NCBI GenBank assembly: GCA_945931665.1 | Contig: CAMEPL010000004.1 | Span: 1-61,735 of the forward strand | Direction: 5' to 3' | From: an uncultured Clostridium sp. | Lineage (GTDB): Bacteria > Bacillota > Clostridia > Peptostreptococcales > Peptostreptococcaceae | DNA length: 61,735 nt | Shown here: one piece after another, positions 61,160-61,735 of the stretch | Numbering within the stretch: position 1 is the stretch's first letter | Layout: every line of letters starts with the position of its first letter | Program-made: the position numbers and the translations under genes | The notes under the pieces: generated by a model | The model's database searches: none | What the model was told of the DNA's origin: nothing | Seen by the model: only the letters and a program-made list of their open reading frames with translations

Positions 61160-61735
61160 ATGAAAGAAATAGAGTTATTAGCCCCCGTTGGTTCATTTGA
61201 TGCTTTGAAAGCAGCTGTGCAAAATGGTGCCAATGCTGTATATTTAGGCGGTAAAGATTTTAGTGCTAGAGCATCAGCAAATAATTTTGACAGAGAAGAA
61301 TTAAAAGAAGCAGTTAAGTATGCTCATATAAGAGATGTAAGGGTTTTTGTTACTACAAACACATTAATCAAGCAGAACGAGCTTAAGGATTTTGTAGAGT
61401 ATGCTAAATTTTTATATGATATAGATGTAGATGCTATTATAATGCAGGATATTGGAGCTGCAATGCTTATACATGAGTTACTTCCTGATTTTGAACTTCA
61501 TGCAAGTACTCAAATGGTTGCACATTCACTAGAAGATGTTCAATATTTAGAAAGTATCGGATTTAAAAGAGTTGTTCTTGCTAGGGAACTTACTGTAGAA
61601 GAAATAAAATATATTTGTGATAATACCAATGTAGATATAGAAATATTTGTCCATGGAGCTCTATGTGTATGTTATTCTGGTGGATGTTTAATGAGTAGTA
61701 TGATCGGAAATCGTTCTGGAAATAGAGGAAGATGT
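61160..61735 (+). CDS. U32-family peptidase, N-terminal part
   Basis: The first 192 codons are present and the gene runs off the window. It starts MKEIELLAPVGSFDALKAAV (20 residues), the standard U32 opening, and contains NGANAVYLGGKDFSARA, FELHASTQM and the signature EIFVHGALCVCYSGGC with its conserved cysteines, then SGNRGRC. These features match the YrrO/RlhA-like U32 group; RlhA hydroxylates 23S rRNA, and other members were named as collagenases. Full length and second domain cannot be judged. AGGAGA precedes the ATG. Confidence 0.9.
   Translation, partial: MKEIELLAPVGSFDALKAAVQNGANAVYLGGKDFSARASANNFDREELKEAVKYAHIRDVRVFVTTNTLIKQNELKDFVEYAKFLYDIDVDAIIMQDIGAAMLIHELLPDFELHASTQMVAHSLEDVQYLESIGFKRVVLARELTVEEIKYICDNTNVDIEIFVHGALCVCYSGGCLMSSMIGNRSGNRGRC

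Noticed and set aside
1-61735. tRNA or rRNA genes
   Set aside because: No tRNA-like cloverleaf with T-loop GGTTCRA and CCA end, and no rRNA-like GC-richer segment was recognised by eye; a tRNAscan run would settle this.

Overview
The window is very AT-rich, uses AGA for arginine and ATA for isoleucine heavily, and has GGAGG-type ribosome binding sites throughout. It carries a spore-cortex lytic enzyme of the SleC type, a YtxC-type sporulation gene beside thrS, T-box leaders and a clostridial set of transporters. This points to a spore-forming, low-GC Firmicute, most likely a member of the Peptostreptococcaceae (Clostridioides and relatives). I place it at family level only, from recognised protein families and gene order. 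No rRNA, tRNA, CRISPR array, insertion sequence or prophage was seen; the stretch looks like ordinary chromosome.

Layout. Positions 1-3200 hold the end of a class-I amidotransferase, a maltose-type O-acetyltransferase, a PH-domain protein, the peroxide-stress protein YaaA and a manganese exporter MntP behind a yybP-ykoY (Mn2+) riboswitch with its own terminator. Positions 3300-8000 (minus strand) hold a four-gene antimicrobial-peptide sensing and resistance module: BceR/BceS-like two-component genes and BceA/BceB-like ABC genes, each half preceded by a similar TNACA/TGTAA palindrome. Positions 8300-13800 hold single enzymes (SGNH hydrolase, ADP-ribosylglycohydrolase, HAD phosphatase, a frameshifted M20 amidohydrolase) and a PadR regulator with its partner membrane protein. 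Positions 14000-19200 hold a giant 1408-residue tandem DUF445 membrane protein and a DUF3298-type anchored protein. Positions 19200-34700 hold sleC, prsW, an RsmF-like methyltransferase, a signal peptidase, a TGS-uridine kinase, an ArsR-like regulator, an Fe-S aldo/keto reductase, a RusA-like nuclease, a QueG-like protein, a Lon-like protease, nth, a VanW protein, trmL and degV.

Positions 35000-41300 form a nucleoside uptake locus: two tandem BMP/PnrA-type lipoproteins, each with its own promoter and a shared leader motif, then a NupO/P/Q-like ABC transporter. Positions 41500-57300 are a translation and division core: ytxC, T-box-thrS, (minus strand) a MATE pump and an FtsH-like protease without membrane anchor, infC (ATT start)-rpmI-rplT behind an attenuator-like leader, KtrB/KtrA potassium uptake, a SpoU methyltransferase, T-box-pheS-pheT and a long ZapA. 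The window ends with a YjeM-like amino acid transporter, an M18 aminopeptidase, a small membrane protein and the start of a U32 peptidase.

Most genes are familiar. The points most worth a second look are the conserved leader shared by the duplicated BMP genes, the giant tandem DUF445 protein and its terminator/RBS junction with the next gene, the putative BceR- and PadR-type operators, the frameshift in the amidohydrolase, and the soluble FtsH-like protease. I did not find a clearly new multi-gene system.
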